Below are positions 8,875-17,576 of a stretch of DNA of 35,400 nt, one piece after another (position 1 is the first letter of the stretch; each line of letters starts with the position of its first letter). The notes under the pieces were generated by a model. The model had not been told where the DNA came from, made no database searches, and saw only the letters and a list, made by a program, of their open reading frames with translations. Position numbers and translations under genes: made by a program. Source of the DNA: Nitrosomonas eutropha (GTDB lineage Bacteria; Pseudomonadota; Gammaproteobacteria; Burkholderiales; Nitrosomonadaceae); NCBI RefSeq assembly GCF_900116685.1, contig NZ_FPBL01000013.1, forward strand, positions 1 to 35,400, read 5' to 3'.

Positions 8875-9060
8875 ATGGAAAAATTAAAATCTATGAAAAT
8901 AACCTTGGTAAGAAGTTTAATTGGTACAAAAAAGAAACATCGAGTAATAATACAAGGTATGGGATTAAGGAAAATTAACCATGCAGTTTTTTTGCCGGAT
9001 TTGCCTTCAACTAGAGGTATGATTAATAAAACAGCATATCTATTAAAAGTGGAGGAATAA
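8875..9060 (+). CDS. rpmD: 50S ribosomal protein L30
   Basis: Encodes 61 residues, the short bacterial L30 form. Recognised by ITLVRSLIGTKKKHRVIIQG and GMGLRKINH, the usual L30 pattern. L30 contacts 23S rRNA domain II and 5S rRNA regions. It lies in the expected position between rpsE and rplO. The upstream ATG at 8875 could be replaced by the one at 8893, but the first fits the spacing. Confidence 0.92.
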   Translation: MEKLKSMKITLVRSLIGTKKKHRVIIQGMGLRKINHAVFLPDLPSTRGMINKTAYLLKVEE

Positions 9061-9062
9061 AG

Positions 9063-9524
9063 GTGAAACTCAATACTATAAAACCTGGTATGGGTTCCAC
9101 AAAGCCCAGAAGAAGAGTGGGGCGTGGGATCGGATCCGGATTGGGTAAAACATGTGGTAGAGGGCATAAAGGACAGAAATCACGTGCAGGTGGTTTTCAT
9201 AAGGTTGGGTTTGAAGGTGGTCAGATGCCATTGCAACGTAGATTGCCTAAGAGAGGTTTTGTAGTCTATGGGAAAAAGCAAATACAAGAGATTAAGTTAT
9301 CTAGTTTATTGTTAATTGATCAGAATGAGTTTGATATATCTGTGTTGCGTGAATTCAATCTTGTAAAATCTATTGATTACCCTGTAAAAATCATTGCGGA
9401 TACCCAAGCTTGTACACGGGCCATAAAGCTAAAAGATTTGGCAGTAACTCGCGGTGTTAAAGATATGATAGAGCACGCGGGTGGACGGGTTGAGTTAACT
9501 ATAGAAGATGTAAATGGTATCTAA
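9063..9524 (+). CDS. rplO: 50S ribosomal protein L15
   Basis: Encodes 153 residues from a GTG start (9063) directly after GGAATAAAG. The glycine/arginine-rich N-terminus is typical: [20 protein letters not shown], then GQKSRAGG and [18 protein letters not shown]15 is a late assembly protein with a long extension into 23S rRNA. Its last 11 bases overlap the start of secY, which implies coupling between ribosome and translocon synthesis, as in other bacteria. Confidence 0.97.
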   Translation: MKLNTIKPGMGSTKPRRRVGRGIGSGLGKTCGRGHKGQKSRAGGFHKVGFEGGQMPLQRRLPKRGFVVYGKKQIQEIKLSSLLLIDQNEFDISVLREFNLVKSIDYPVKIIADTQACTRAIKLKDLAVTRGVKDMIEHAGGRVELTIEDVNGI

Positions 9525-10836
9525 ATCAAAAGCTGTTTTGTCTGATAGATTCTATGACTTAAAAAAGCGATTGTGGTTTTTGTTGCTTGCTTTGATTGTG
9601 TATCGCATTGGTACACATGTTCCTGTTCCTGGAATTGATTCGGTTGTATTAAAAGATCTTTTTAATTCCCAGGAAGGTGGAATGCTGGGAATGTTTAATA
9701 TGTTCTCGGGAGGGGCTCTTTCAAGATTTTCCATATTTGCACTTGGGATTATGCCTTATATATCGGCATCCATTATTATGCAACTTGGAACAGTAGCTGT
9801 TCCGTATTTGGAATCCTTGAAGAAGGAAGGTGAGTCAGGCAGGAAAAAAATAACGCAATACACTCGCTACGGTACACTATTGCTTTCCACATTACAAAGC
9901 TATGGAATTTCCTTTGCTTTACAATCTCAGCCTGGCTTAGTAGTGGAACCGGGAGTGCATTTTATATTTACAACGATCATTACGCTTGTAACTGGGTCCA
10001 TATTCCTTATGTGGCTTGGGGAGCAAATCACAGAACGTGGAATTGGGAATGGAATTTCTCTGATAATTTTTGCTGGGATAGCAGCTGGATTTCCAAGTGC
10101 TATTGGAGGTACTCTTGAGTTGGTAAATACGGGCGCAATGCATTTTCTTACTGCCTTATTTATTTTTATTGCGGCTATGGCTATTACAGCGCTGGTTGTC
10201 TTTATAGAGCGCGGACAACGTAAAATATTGGTTAACTACGCAAAAAGGCAGGTGGGTAAGCAGATGACGGGCGGTCAATCATCTCATTTGCCTCTAAAAT
10301 TGAATATGTCTGGAGTTATACCCCCAATATTTGCTTCCAGTATTATTTTATTTCCTGCGACTTTGGCTGGCTGGTTTTCTGACAGTCTGTCTTTAAATTG
10401 GTTAAAAGACTTTAGTAATACGCTTGCGCCTGGACAGCCTATCTATGTCGCTTTATATGCTGCATTGATTATATTTTTTTGTTTTTTCTATACTGCACTC
10501 GTATTTAATCCGAAGGAAACAGCAGATAATCTGAAGAAAAGTGGTGCTTTTATACCCGGAATACGTCCAGGTGACCAAACTACAAAATATATAGAGCGTA
10601 TTATGTTAAGGTTAACATTAATCGGTTCGATTTATGTCACACTGGTTTGCTTGTTACCTGAATTTATGATTTTAAAATGGAATGTTCCGTTTTATTTTGG
10701 AGGGACTTCCCTACTGATAATTGTCGTTGTTACCATGGATTTTATGGCTCAAGTTCAATCGCATGTGATGTCAGGTCAATATGAGAGTCTGTTGAAGAAA
10801 GCTAACTTCAAAACCAGTGGTAATTTTTTACGATAG
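9514..10836 (+). CDS. secY: Protein translocase subunit SecY
   Basis: Encodes 440 residues, the standard SecY length, with about ten hydrophobic membrane segments. [14 protein letters not shown] (about 30-43), [20 protein letters not shown] (about 78-97), [21 protein letters not shown] and [20 protein letters not shown] are SecY signatures. SecY is the channel of the SecYEG translocon in the inner membrane, receiving proteins from SecA and from SRP. The SRP RNA gene is also in this window (17590-17687). It overlaps rplO by 11 bases. Confidence 0.98.
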   Translation: MVSKSKAVLSDRFYDLKKRLWFLLLALIVYRIGTHVPVPGIDSVVLKDLFNSQEGGMLGMFNMFSGGALSRFSIFALGIMPYISASIIMQLGTVAVPYLESLKKEGESGRKKITQYTRYGTLLLSTLQSYGISFALQSQPGLVVEPGVHFIFTTIITLVTGSIFLMWLGEQITERGIGNGISLIIFAGIAAGFPSAIGGTLELVNTGAMHFLTALFIFIAAMAITALVVFIERGQRKILVNYAKRQVGKQMTGGQSSHLPLKLNMSGVIPPIFASSIILFPATLAGWFSDSLSLNWLKDFSNTLAPGQPIYVALYAALIIFFCFFYTALVFNPKETADNLKKSGAFIPGIRPGDQTTKYIERIMLRLTLIGSIYVTLVCLLPEFMILKWNVPFYFGGTSLLIIVVVTMDFMAQVQSHVMSGQYESLLKKANFKTSGNFLR

Positions 10837-10846
10837 TTGGGTTGTG

Positions 10847-11065
10847 ATGGCAAAAGAAGAAACTATTCAAATGCAGGGAGAAGTTGTTGAAACACTTCCA
10901 AATGCAACATTCAGAATAAGATTAGAGAATGGTCATATTGTACTCGGTCATATTTCTGGAAAGATGAGGATGAACTATATTCGTATTTTACCCGGTGATA
11001 AGGTTACAGTTGATCTAACACCCTATGATTTAACTAGGGCACGGATAACTTTCCGCACCAAGTAG
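10847..11065 (+). CDS. infA: Translation initiation factor IF-1
   Basis: Encodes 72 residues starting [20 protein letters not shown], the classical IF-1 start and length. The S1-type OB fold is complete, with [20 protein letters not shown] and [21 protein letters not shown]-1 binds the 30S A site during initiation. The frame is open upstream to 10817 inside secY, but the ATG at 10847 matches the family. infA between secY and rpmJ is common in betaproteobacteria. Confidence 0.96.
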   Translation: MAKEETIQMQGEVVETLPNATFRIRLENGHIVLGHISGKMRMNYIRILPGDKVTVDLTPYDLTRARITFRTK

Positions 11066-11108
11066 TTGCTGTAATTTTTATATTACGTAAATATCTCGTG
11101 AGTTTATT

Positions 11109-11222
11109 ATGAAAGTACGGGCATCAATTAAGAAGATATGTAGAAATTGTAAAATAATTAAACGTTATGGGGTTATTCGTGTTATTTGTGTCGATGCTAG
11201 GCACAAACAACGTCAAGGTTAA
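11109..11222 (+). CDS. rpmJ: 50S ribosomal protein L36 (zinc-binding form)
   Basis: A 37-residue protein. It opens [17 protein letters not shown] and ends [14 protein letters not shown]. The zinc ligands Cys11, Cys14, Cys27 and His32 are all present, so it is the C-plus form. L36 sits on 23S rRNA in the large subunit. It lies between infA and rpsM as usual, marking the end of the spc block. Size, motif and position together make the call firm despite the shortness. Confidence 0.95.
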   Translation: MKVRASIKKICRNCKIIKRYGVIRVICVDARHKQRQG

Positions 11223-11250
11223 TTATTGTTTTTAATATATAGGGTAAAAA

Positions 11251-11610
11251 ATGGCTCGTATAGCAGGTGTCAACTTACCTGGCAATAAGCACGTTAATAT
11301 AGCTTTGACGGCGATTTATGGTATAGGAAATTCGACAGCACGTAAAATTTGTACAGATTTGGATATTTCGCCTTTTGTTAAACTTAAAGAGTTAACGGAT
11401 GGCAAATTGGAAGAATTGAGAAATTCTATTGCGAAACTGCTGGTTGAGGGTGATTTGCGTAGAGAAATCTCTATGAATATTAAAAGATTGATTGATCTTG
11501 GTAGTTATCGTGGATTGCGACATCGTAGAGGTTTGCCAGTAAGAGGGCAACGAACAAAAACTAACGCAAGGACAAGAAAAGGTCCACGTAAAGCTATACG
11601 TGCTAAATAA
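11251..11610 (+). CDS. rpsM: 30S ribosomal protein S13
   Basis: Encodes 119 residues. The start [20 protein letters not shown], the helix-hairpin region [15 protein letters not shown], and the C-terminal [20 protein letters not shown] identify S13. S13 contacts P-site tRNA and forms bridge B1 with L5. It is the first gene of the alpha block. Only 28 bases separate it from rpmJ, so there is no room for the long S4-binding pseudoknot leader known from E. coli upstream of this gene. Confidence 0.97.
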   Translation: MARIAGVNLPGNKHVNIALTAIYGIGNSTARKICTDLDISPFVKLKELTDGKLEELRNSIAKLLVEGDLRREISMNIKRLIDLGSYRGLRHRRGLPVRGQRTKTNARTRKGPRKAIRAK

Positions 11611-11649
11611 TTTTTTTACTAGTTTAATTTAAAAGTAGATTAGAAATTA

Positions 11650-12039
11650 ATGATAAAACCTCCATTAAAAAGCCGTAAAAAAATAAAGAAGAATATTGTT
11701 GAAGGAGTTGCACATATACATGCATCTTTCAATAATACAATTGTGACGATATCTGATCGACAAGGAAATGCTCTGTCTTGGGCTACATCGGGAGGAGTTG
11801 GATTCAAAGGATCGCGTAAAAGTACTCCTTTTGCGGCACAGGTAGCTGCAGAACATGCGGGTAGAGCTGCTTTGGAGTATGGAGTTAAAAATTTAGAGAT
11901 TAGGGTGAAAGGACCCGGGCCTGGTCGTGATTCGGCTGTAAGAGCACTTAATGCTACGGGTTTTAAAATTACAAGTATTACCGATGTGACACCCGTGCCT
12001 CATAATGGGTGTAGGCCGCCCAAGAAGCGTCGTATCTAA
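11650..12039 (+). CDS. rpsK: 30S ribosomal protein S11
   Basis: Encodes 129 residues. [20 protein letters not shown] and [19 protein letters not shown] are S11 signatures, and the C-terminus ends [17 protein letters not shown] as expected. S11 forms the 30S platform and contacts E-site mRNA. The gap to rpsM is 39 bases and to rpsD 14 bases, where an AAGGAGAG ribosome-binding site is seen. Confidence 0.98.
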   Translation: MIKPPLKSRKKIKKNIVEGVAHIHASFNNTIVTISDRQGNALSWATSGGVGFKGSRKSTPFAAQVAAEHAGRAALEYGVKNLEIRVKGPGPGRDSAVRALNATGFKITSITDVTPVPHNGCRPPKKRRI

Positions 12040-12053
12040 GAAGGAGAGAATCT

Positions 12054-12680
12054 GTGGCCAGAAATATAAACCCAAAGTGCCGTCAATGTCGTCGGGAGGG
12101 AGAAAAATTATTCCTGAAAGGTGACAAATGTTTTAGTGATAAATGTCCAATAGAACGAAGAAATTATCCGCCTGGACAACATGGACAACGGAAAACAAGG
12201 CTATCTGATTATGCTGTACAGCTAAGAGAAAAACAAAAAATTAGAAGAATCTATGGCTTGCTGGAGAATCAGTTCCGTAATGTATATAAACGAGCCGATA
12301 GACAAAAAGGTATTACAGGTGAGAATTTACTTAAGCTTTTAGAAAGCCGTTTGGATAATGTTACATATAATATGGGATTTGGGGCATCAAGAGCTGAAGC
12401 ACGACAAATAATTAGACATGATTGCATTCTTTTAAATGGCAAAAAAGTTAATATACCTTCCCAATTAGTAGGGCCAGGCGATCAAATAGAGGTGGCTGAG
12501 CATGCCAAGAGTTATTTGAGGATCAAATCTTCAATAGAGGTGGCTAAGCGTCGCAGCATTCCATCTTGGCTGGAGGTTGATTTTGATAGCCTTAAAGGCC
12601 TTTATAAGAATAAACCTGATCGCAGTGATTTATCTTCAACTATTAATGAATCTCTTGTAGTTGAGCTTTATTCAAAGTAA
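12054..12680 (+). CDS. rpsD: 30S ribosomal protein S4 (four-cysteine, zinc-binding type)
   Basis: Encodes 208 residues from a GTG start (12054) 7 bases after AAGGAGAG. The S4 core [20 protein letters not shown] and [11 protein letters not shown], and the S4 RNA-binding domain with [20 protein letters not shown] (about 96-115), are clear. The N-terminus carries Cys9, Cys12, Cys26 and Cys31, a complete zinc-knuckle set like the Thermus type, whereas E. coli S4 has lost most of these. S4 is a primary 16S-binding protein and, in E. coli, the alpha operon repressor. Confidence 0.97.
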   Translation: MARNINPKCRQCRREGEKLFLKGDKCFSDKCPIERRNYPPGQHGQRKTRLSDYAVQLREKQKIRRIYGLLENQFRNVYKRADRQKGITGENLLKLLESRLDNVTYNMGFGASRAEARQIIRHDCILLNGKKVNIPSQLVGPGDQIEVAEHAKSYLRIKSSIEVAKRRSIPSWLEVDFDSLKGLYKNKPDRSDLSSTINESLVVELYSK

Positions 12681-12706
12681 TCGGTATTTTTTATATTGGC
12701 ACCTAT

Positions 12707-13714
12707 ATGTCATCGAATAGTTTTCTTACACCTAGGATTATAGAGGTACATAATCTCTCACCTTTGCGCGCTAAAGTTGTAATGGAACCTTTTGAACGAG
12801 GCTTCGGTTACACTTTAGGTAATGCATTACGTCGTGTTCTATTATCTTCCATTCCTGGTTGCGCTCCTACTAAAATTAGTATTAGCGGAGTGGTTCATGA
12901 ATATTCAACGATAGATGGTTTGCAGGAAGATATTGTTGATCTGATATTGAATTTAAAGGGAGTTGTACTCAAACTTCATGGTAAAAACTCTACTGTTCTT
13001 TCTTTAAAGAAAAATGCGGAGGGTATTGTCACGGCTGGTGATATTGAATCCTCTCATGATGTTGAGATAGTCAACCCAGAACATGTAATTGCTCATATTA
13101 CTAGTGGTGGTCGTATTGAGGCGCAAATAACTGTAGAAAAAGGAAGAGGATATTTACCTTCTGTTAATCGAAGTCGAGAAGATAAAAGTTTATCTTCTAT
13201 TGGAGATATACTGCTGGATGCTTCATTTAGCCCAGTTAGACGTGTCAGTTACACAATAGAAAATGCACGTGTAGAGCAAAGAACAGATCTTGATAAGCTG
13301 ATTATTGATATTGAAACAAATGGTTCTCTTGATCCGGAAGAAGCTATTCGTTATGCAGCAAGGGTATTAGTTGAACAATTCTCTTTTTTTGCAGATCTCG
13401 AAAGTACTCCATTGCCTACTGAGCAACCGAGAGCACCCGTAATCGATCCTATTTTGTTGCGGCCAGTTGATGATTTAGAGCTTACTGTTCGCTCTGCAAA
13501 TTGTTTGAAAGTTGAGAATATATTTTATATTGGTGACTTAATACAACGAACAGAAGCTGAGCTTCTTCGAACACCTAACTTAGGTAGAAAATCATTAAAC
13601 GAAATCAAAGAAGTGCTCGCTTCACGTGATTTATCGCTAGGTATGAAATTAGAGAATTGGCCACCAGCTAACTTAGAAAATTATGTAAAGGAACCGGGAC
13701 ATGCGTCATCGTAA
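12707..13714 (+). CDS. rpoA: RNA polymerase alpha subunit
   Basis: Encodes 335 residues. The N-terminal assembly domain shows [20 protein letters not shown] and [10 protein letters not shown] (about 22-53). The C-terminal domain, from about residue 250, shows [20 protein letters not shown] and [16 protein letters not shown], the helix-hairpin-helix surface that binds UP elements and activators. The length is slightly above the E. coli value of 329. It lies in the usual place before rplQ and overlaps it by 14 bases. Confidence 0.98.
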   Translation: MSSNSFLTPRIIEVHNLSPLRAKVVMEPFERGFGYTLGNALRRVLLSSIPGCAPTKISISGVVHEYSTIDGLQEDIVDLILNLKGVVLKLHGKNSTVLSLKKNAEGIVTAGDIESSHDVEIVNPEHVIAHITSGGRIEAQITVEKGRGYLPSVNRSREDKSLSSIGDILLDASFSPVRRVSYTIENARVEQRTDLDKLIIDIETNGSLDPEEAIRYAARVLVEQFSFFADLESTPLPTEQPRAPVIDPILLRPVDDLELTVRSANCLKVENIFYIGDLIQRTEAELLRTPNLGRKSLNEIKEVLASRDLSLGMKLENWPPANLENYVKEPGHASS

Positions 13715-14093
13715 TGGATTGCGAAAATTAAACCGAACCTCTAGTCATCGTTTGGCTATGTTCAGGAACTTAACTAATTCCTTGCTCGAACATGAAATTA
13801 TAAAAACCACACTCCCTAAAGCTAAAGAGCTTCGTCGTGTTGTAGAACCGGTAATTACTTTAGGTAAATATCCAACCTTAGCTAGCAAACGATTAGCATT
13901 TGATAGATTACGAAATAGAGAAAATGTTGTTAAAATTTTCTCTGAATTGGGACCGCGCTACCAAAATCGAAATGGTGGCTATTTAAGAATTCTTAAATGT
14001 GGGTTTAGGAAGGGAGATAATGCTCCAATGGCCATTGTGGAGCTATTGGATAGATCTGAAACTAATGATGATATTGTGAATATTGCAGAGTAA
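13701..14093 (+). CDS. rplQ: 50S ribosomal protein L17
   Basis: Encodes 130 residues. [20 protein letters not shown] at the start and [20 protein letters not shown] are L17 signatures. L17 lies near the tunnel exit on the solvent side. Its ATG lies inside the end of rpoA (14-base overlap), suggesting coupling. It is the last gene of the ribosomal super-cluster; two hairpins follow. Confidence 0.97.
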   Translation: MRHRNGLRKLNRTSSHRLAMFRNLTNSLLEHEIIKTTLPKAKELRRVVEPVITLGKYPTLASKRLAFDRLRNRENVVKIFSELGPRYQNRNGGYLRILKCGFRKGDNAPMAIVELLDRSETNDDIVNIAE

Positions 14094-14121
14094 ATAATTA
14101 TTAATTTAATAATATTTCATT

Positions 14122-14164
14122 CTAAATAGTTGTATTTTTTCGTGTTTAAAATACAACTATTTAG
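14122..14164 (+). terminator. Hairpin after rplQ (first of two)
   Basis: CTAAATAGTTGTATTTT at 14122-14138 pairs perfectly with AAAATACAACTATTTAG at 14148-14164, a 17-bp stem with a 9-base loop, starting 28 bases after the rplQ stop. The loop-side arm carries the T-run, so it is not a textbook intrinsic terminator in either direction. It may act as a 3'-end barrier together with the next hairpin. Confidence 0.65.
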
Positions 14165-14168
14165 TTAG

Positions 14169-14220
14169 ATCACTCCATTTCAATATTTTGATAAATAATT
14201 GATTGGAGTGATTTTAATTT
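14169..14220 (+). terminator. Rho-independent terminator of the ribosomal cluster
   Basis: ATCACTCCA at 14169-14177 pairs with TGGAGTGAT at 14204-14212. The stem continues inward after a small internal loop, with TCAAT (14180-14184) against ATTGA (14198-14202). The right arm is followed by TTTTAATTT. It lies just after the first hairpin and before the tRNA gene, so it probably ends the rplQ transcript. Confidence 0.7.
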
Positions 14221-14271
14221 GTCTCGTCTAAGTATATTTTGCATTAACCTGACAATTGTGTTATCCACGAA

Positions 14272-14347
14272 GCCGCAGTAACTCAGTTGGTAGAGTAGCT
14301 GATTCGTAATCAGCAAGTCGGAGGTTCGACTCCTCTCTGCGGCACCA
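14272..14347 (+). tRNA. tRNA-Thr (anticodon CGU)
   Basis: A complete cloverleaf of 76 bases including an encoded CCA. The acceptor stem GCCGCAG pairs with CTGCGGC. The D stem is ACTC/GAGT, and the anticodon stem is GCTGA/TCAGC around TTCGTAA, so the anticodon is CGT at 14305-14307 and reads ACG threonine codons. The T arm is GGAGG-TTCGACT-CCTCT. It is a single tRNA between the ribosomal cluster terminators and the converging rnfH gene. A possible TTGCAT and TTATCC promoter pair upstream is too weak to call. Confidence 0.97.
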
Positions 14348-14406
14348 TGATTCTCTAGTTGATTTTCAACTTATTGAGATTGGCTTGAAAAGCTATTGAG
14401 AATCAT
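14347..14406. repeat. Inverted repeat between tRNA-Thr and rnfH
   Basis: ATGATTCTC at 14347-14355 pairs perfectly with GAGAATCAT at 14398-14406. An inner pair, TTTTCAA (14363-14369) and TTGAAAA (14385-14391), extends the fold. It fills the gap between the tRNA 3' end and the convergent rnfH stop codon, which the right arm overlaps. No T-run follows on either strand, so a bidirectional terminator is possible but unproven. Confidence 0.5.
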
Positions 14407-14711
14407 GCTTTCCTCACTTTTTGTATATTTTTTAGCTTACGTTTTTCTTTGGGATCTGAGATTAAAGGTCTATAAGTTTCAATGCGATCGCCTTGCTGGA
14501 GCACTGTTTCTGAACAGACAGCTTTCCCATAAATCCCTACTTTAAGAGTTGAGCAATTGATCTCAGGATAGAATTCTTTCATTTCTGCAAGTTTGATTGC
14601 TTGACTAATCAAAGTTCCTTCTGGGACTTGAAGTTGCTTAATAAAATGTCGCTTGGTTAATGCAGCAACTATCTGTACGATAATTAAATCCTTCTTAAAT
14701 ACTGGGCCCAT
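14403..14711 (-). CDS. rnfH: RnfH family protein (UPF0125, RatB)
   Basis: Encodes 102 residues with a ubiquitin-like beta-grasp pattern. KRHFIKQLQVPEGTLISQAI is followed by the conserved KVGIYGKAVCSETVLQQGDR and IETYRPLISDPKEKRK, which is the RnfH/UPF0125 signature. The molecular function is unknown. In E. coli the gene is called ratB and pairs with ratA. Here the start overlaps the end of ratA by 17 bases, so the two are co-translated. It converges on the tRNA-Thr gene. Confidence 0.92.
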   Translation of the reverse strand: MGPVFKKDLIIVQIVAALTKRHFIKQLQVPEGTLISQAIKLAEMKEFYPEINCSTLKVGIYGKAVCSETVLQQGDRIETYRPLISDPKEKRKLKNIQKVRKA

Positions 14712-15138
14712 AAATCTTTTCTGCTCGTTCCACGAAAGCTTCTACAAAACTATTAGCTATTATGTAAAATACTGGGCCAATCAGCTTTTCTAAAAGTTTG
14801 TGAGAAAACGTGTAATATAATTTAAATTCAATTTTACAAGCGGTATCTGTTAAAGGAATGAAGCGCCAGTAGCCGTTAAGCTTTTCAAAAGGCCCCTCAA
14901 GCAATTCCATTTCAATCAAGTCGGGTGGGTGGCGTTTGTTTTTCGTGGTAAAACTGTGCTTCACAAGATGGTAGTCGATATTTACTGTTGCGTGTGCTGT
15001 TTCGTTGTCCTCCATGAGTTTCATTGATGCCCCTGAACACCAGGGTAGAAAGTCGGGATAGTTCTCCACAGTATCTACTAAATGAAACATTTGAGCAGAT
15101 GAATACCCCACCAATACGGTTTTTTCTATTTCAGTCAT
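14695..15138 (-). CDS. ratA: RatA/COQ10-type START domain protein
   Basis: Encodes 147 residues. It begins MTEIEKTVLVGYSSAQMFHL, then NYPDFLPWCSGA, then LLEGPFEKLNGYWRFIPL near residue 80, and ends SFVEAFVERAEKIYG, the pattern of the RatA/COQ10 polyketide-cyclase family. In E. coli RatA is reported as a 50S-binding protein that blocks subunit joining; homologues of COQ10 bind ubiquinone. Its position, divergent from smpB and upstream of rnfH, is the common proteobacterial arrangement. Which activity applies here cannot be told from sequence. Confidence 0.92.
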   Translation of the reverse strand: MTEIEKTVLVGYSSAQMFHLVDTVENYPDFLPWCSGASMKLMEDNETAHATVNIDYHLVKHSFTTKNKRHPPDLIEMELLEGPFEKLNGYWRFIPLTDTACKIEFKLYYTFSHKLLEKLIGPVFYIIANSFVEAFVERAEKIYGPSI

Positions 15139-15234
15139 AATGTTATATTCCCACAGTCTGGGCGTAAAGATACAGAAAACTGATACACTAATCGAATATT
15201 TTTATATGTATATATTTTCTTCCAGTTGTTTTGA

Positions 15235-15684
15235 ATGAGCATTGCACAAAACAAAAAAGCTTTCCACGATTATTTCATTGAAGAAAAATATGAGGCTGGC
15301 ATTGTGCTGGAAGGATGGGAGGTTAAGGCAATTCGTGCTGGTCGGGTTCAGTTGAAAGAAGCTTACATAGTTATCCGCAAAGGCGAGTTATTTCTTATAG
15401 GATGTCATATTAGCCCGCTGCCGACAGCATCGACACATGTTAACCCTGACCCCGTAAAAACACGCAAGCTGTTATTGCATGCTTCTCAGATCAAAGAACT
15501 CATCGGCAAAGTAGAACGTTCGGGTTATACTCTGGTTCCCTTAGATATGCATTATAAAGCAGGTAAAATCAAACTAGAAATTGGCCTTGCCAAGGGAAAA
15601 AAGCAATACGATAAACGTGAAAGTGAGAAACGTAAAGAATGGGAGCGTGACAAGCAGCGCTTGTTGCGTATGCGCAATTCCTGA
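15235..15684 (+). CDS. smpB: SsrA-binding protein SmpB
   Basis: Encodes 149 residues. [20 protein letters not shown] and [18 protein letters not shown] are the tmRNA-binding OB-fold signatures. The C-terminal tail [20 protein letters not shown] with a final RLLRMRNS is the basic helix that enters the mRNA channel. SmpB delivers tmRNA to stalled ribosomes for trans-translation. No ssrA gene was seen in the window. A 96-base region separates it from divergent ratA. ctaA begins 9 bases downstream. Confidence 0.97.
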   Translation: MSIAQNKKAFHDYFIEEKYEAGIVLEGWEVKAIRAGRVQLKEAYIVIRKGELFLIGCHISPLPTASTHVNPDPVKTRKLLLHASQIKELIGKVERSGYTLVPLDMHYKAGKIKLEIGLAKGKKQYDKRESEKRKEWERDKQRLLRMRNS

Positions 15685-15693
15685 TTAATATTT

Positions 15694-16764
15694 ATGCAAA
15701 CAAATTCATCTGGCTCCGTTCCTTCTGTAATTTCTGATAAGTATACTCAAAGTCATATACCCATTGCTATCTGGTTGCTAATTTGCTGTGCATTGGTATT
15801 TGCCATGATTGTTGTGGGCGGGGTAACACGTCTGACAGGTTCTGGGTTATCGATTGTTGAGTGGAAGCCTATAGTCGGAACTATTCCACCTATTAGCCAG
15901 GAGGATTGGGAAGTATTACTGGAAAAGTACCGTCAGATACCTCAATACGAACAGGTCAATAAAGGTATGACGCTGGATGAATTCAAGGGAATATTCTGGT
16001 GGGAATATTTTCATCGTTTGCTTGGTCGCCTGATTGGTCTGGTTTATTTCATACCATTTGTCTATTTCATAGTGCGCAAACGAATTGATCGTTTACTTGG
16101 TTTAAAGCTGTCGGGTATATTTGCGCTTGGTGCTTTGCAAGGATTAATGGGCTGGTATATGGTTATGAGCGGTCTGGCAGACAATGTTTATGTTAGTCAG
16201 TATCGGCTGACTGCACACCTTGGCCTCGCTTTTATTATTTATGCCGCTATGTTCTGGGTGGCTACTGGATTGCTTTCTCCCTCAAATACTCATTTGTCTG
16301 CCCCGGTATCCGTACATAAACTTAAAAGGTTTGCCTGGTTGCTGACCGGACTGATATTCGTTATGGTATTGTCCGGAGGATTGGTAGCGGGTATTCATGC
16401 CGGGCGGGCGTATAACACATTTCCCCTGATGGACGGCTTTCTGATTCCTCCCGCTATGTTTGTACTGGAACCTTGGTATCGAAACTTTTTTGATAATATC
16501 ACTACGGTACAGTTTGACCACCGCTTGATTGCCTGGCTGTTGATTTTTTCTGTGCCATGGTTCTGGTTCAGGGCAAAGCAGCTATCACTGTCTTGCTCTA
16601 GTCGCTTGGCTTGTCATCTTCTGCTGCTGATGCTGCTCATTCAGGCAGGGCTTGGGATTACGACGTTGTTATTGTCGGTTCCATTGACGTTTGCTGCAGC
16701 ACACCAGGCAGGTGCTGTACTGCTATTCACTGCTGGATTGTGGGTTTGTCGTAAGCTATCCTAA
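15694..16764 (+). CDS. ctaA: Heme A synthase (COX15/CtaA type 2)
   Basis: Encodes 356 residues with about eight membrane segments. [19 protein letters not shown] (about 42-60) is the family hallmark. The histidine ligands sit in [37 protein letters not shown] and [12 protein letters not shown], two pairs as expected for the two heme sites. The enzyme hydroxylates heme O to heme A for aa3 oxidase. It is the long proteobacterial and mitochondrial form, not the short Bacillus CtaA. It stands apart from any cox genes in this window, directly after smpB. Confidence 0.96.
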   Translation: MQTNSSGSVPSVISDKYTQSHIPIAIWLLICCALVFAMIVVGGVTRLTGSGLSIVEWKPIVGTIPPISQEDWEVLLEKYRQIPQYEQVNKGMTLDEFKGIFWWEYFHRLLGRLIGLVYFIPFVYFIVRKRIDRLLGLKLSGIFALGALQGLMGWYMVMSGLADNVYVSQYRLTAHLGLAFIIYAAMFWVATGLLSPSNTHLSAPVSVHKLKRFAWLLTGLIFVMVLSGGLVAGIHAGRAYNTFPLMDGFLIPPAMFVLEPWYRNFFDNITTVQFDHRLIAWLLIFSVPWFWFRAKQLSLSCSSRLACHLLLLMLLIQAGLGITTLLLSVPLTFAAAHQAGAVLLFTAGLWVCRKLS

Positions 16765-16855
16765 TGGTAATCTGTGTTTTTCTAATGGTGATACGCCTTT
16801 TCTGGTATATGAGACCTCGAAGAAAAATAAATAACCAGTACAGGGGAATGTGCTG

Positions 16856-17269
16856 ATGGAAGGATCAGTACCAGGGTTTGGGCGTCGTATGCTGGCGTTA
16901 GCTTATGAATTCTTGTTGCTGTTGGGTGTATGGTTTATTGCCGCCTTCCTGTTTCACCTCATTTTCCGGGATACATCAGCCGAATATTTTAGGCCCCTGT
17001 TTCAGTTTTATCTATTGTGTATCGGTGGTGTCTACTTCATCTGGTTCTGGACACATGGTGGCCAAACGCTGGCCATGCAAACTTGGAAGTTGCGACTTGT
17101 TTCTGCGAATGGCGGAAAAGTTACTATGCAACAGGCGATGGTGCGCTACCTCATGGCTGTAATAGGTATTAGTTTCCTGGGATTTGGATTGCTGTGGGCT
17201 TTATTTAATCGTGACCGGCAATTTCTGCATGACAAGCTGGCAGGTACCCGGATCATAAGACTCAGTTAA
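16856..17269 (+). CDS. RDD family membrane protein
   Basis: Encodes 137 residues from ATG 16856, which lies 9 bases after AGGGG. A GTG at 16850 in the same frame is too close to that site. The opening PGFGRRMLALAYEFLLLLGV has the arginine of the RDD motif but not the usual Asp-Asp pair. It is followed by TM1, TM2 (YLLCIGGVYFIWFW), the conserved HGGQTLAMQTWKLRLVSANG (about 62-81) and TM3. It ends DKLAGTRII. The function of most RDD proteins is unknown; some relatives are linked to ion transport. The call is domain-level only. Confidence 0.88.
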   Translation: MEGSVPGFGRRMLALAYEFLLLLGVWFIAAFLFHLIFRDTSAEYFRPLFQFYLLCIGGVYFIWFWTHGGQTLAMQTWKLRLVSANGGKVTMQQAMVRYLMAVIGISFLGFGLLWALFNRDRQFLHDKLAGTRIIRLS

Positions 17270-17337
17270 ACCAGAAAAGCTACGGTGGATCTTAAGCGAG
17301 ATTTTATAATCTAGCCAGGGTATTCTTGTTTCTGTAA

Positions 17338-17478
17338 GAACCTGTTCAATATCTCACTGAAGGGCACATTACGGCGTTGAATTTGAACTCAAAATGCTCA
17401 CATACTTCAAGTATGCTCTGCTTTCTCGTTCAATTTTGCCTTGCACTACATCACTTGATTGAAACTTTGAACAGATTC
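17338..17478. repeat. MITE-like hairpin element
   Basis: The gap from 17270 to 17580 is non-coding and mostly this element. Its ends are GAACCTGTTCAA (17338-17349) and TTGAACAGATTC (17467-17478), inverted copies with one mismatch. Inside are a partly complementary pair, GTTGAATTTGAAC (17376-17388) and GTTCAATTTTG (17429-17439), and a central CATACTTCAAGTATG (17401-17415). The 141 bases could thus fold into one long hairpin. There is no coding capacity. I recall similar CATAC-centred repeats in related genomes, but this is unverified. The rest of the gap shows only the SRP RNA promoter region. Confidence 0.6.
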
Positions 17479-17539
17479 TAAGATTTCTGATGGCAGTTGC
17501 TTGCTTTGCAGTCACAGCGTTGTTCTATTTTTTCATGTA

Positions 17540-17564
17540 ACCTGAAAACATACTGTATTCAGGT
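17540..17564. promoter_or_regulatory. Inverted repeat upstream of the SRP RNA
   Basis: ACCTGAA at 17540-17546 pairs perfectly with TTCAGGT at 17558-17564, separated by 11 bases. It covers the place where the -35 of the SRP RNA promoter should be. It could be a protein-binding site or chance. It is not a LexA box, since the half-site spacing is wrong. Confidence 0.35.
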
Positions 17565-17576
17565 GTTATCTTAAGG

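Noticed and set aside
10817..10846. Earlier infA start inside secY
   Set aside because: The classical MAKEE start at 10847 gives the exact 72-residue length of IF-1.
17540..17564. LexA box
   Set aside because: The half-sites are separated by 15 bases between CTG and CAG, not the usual 10.
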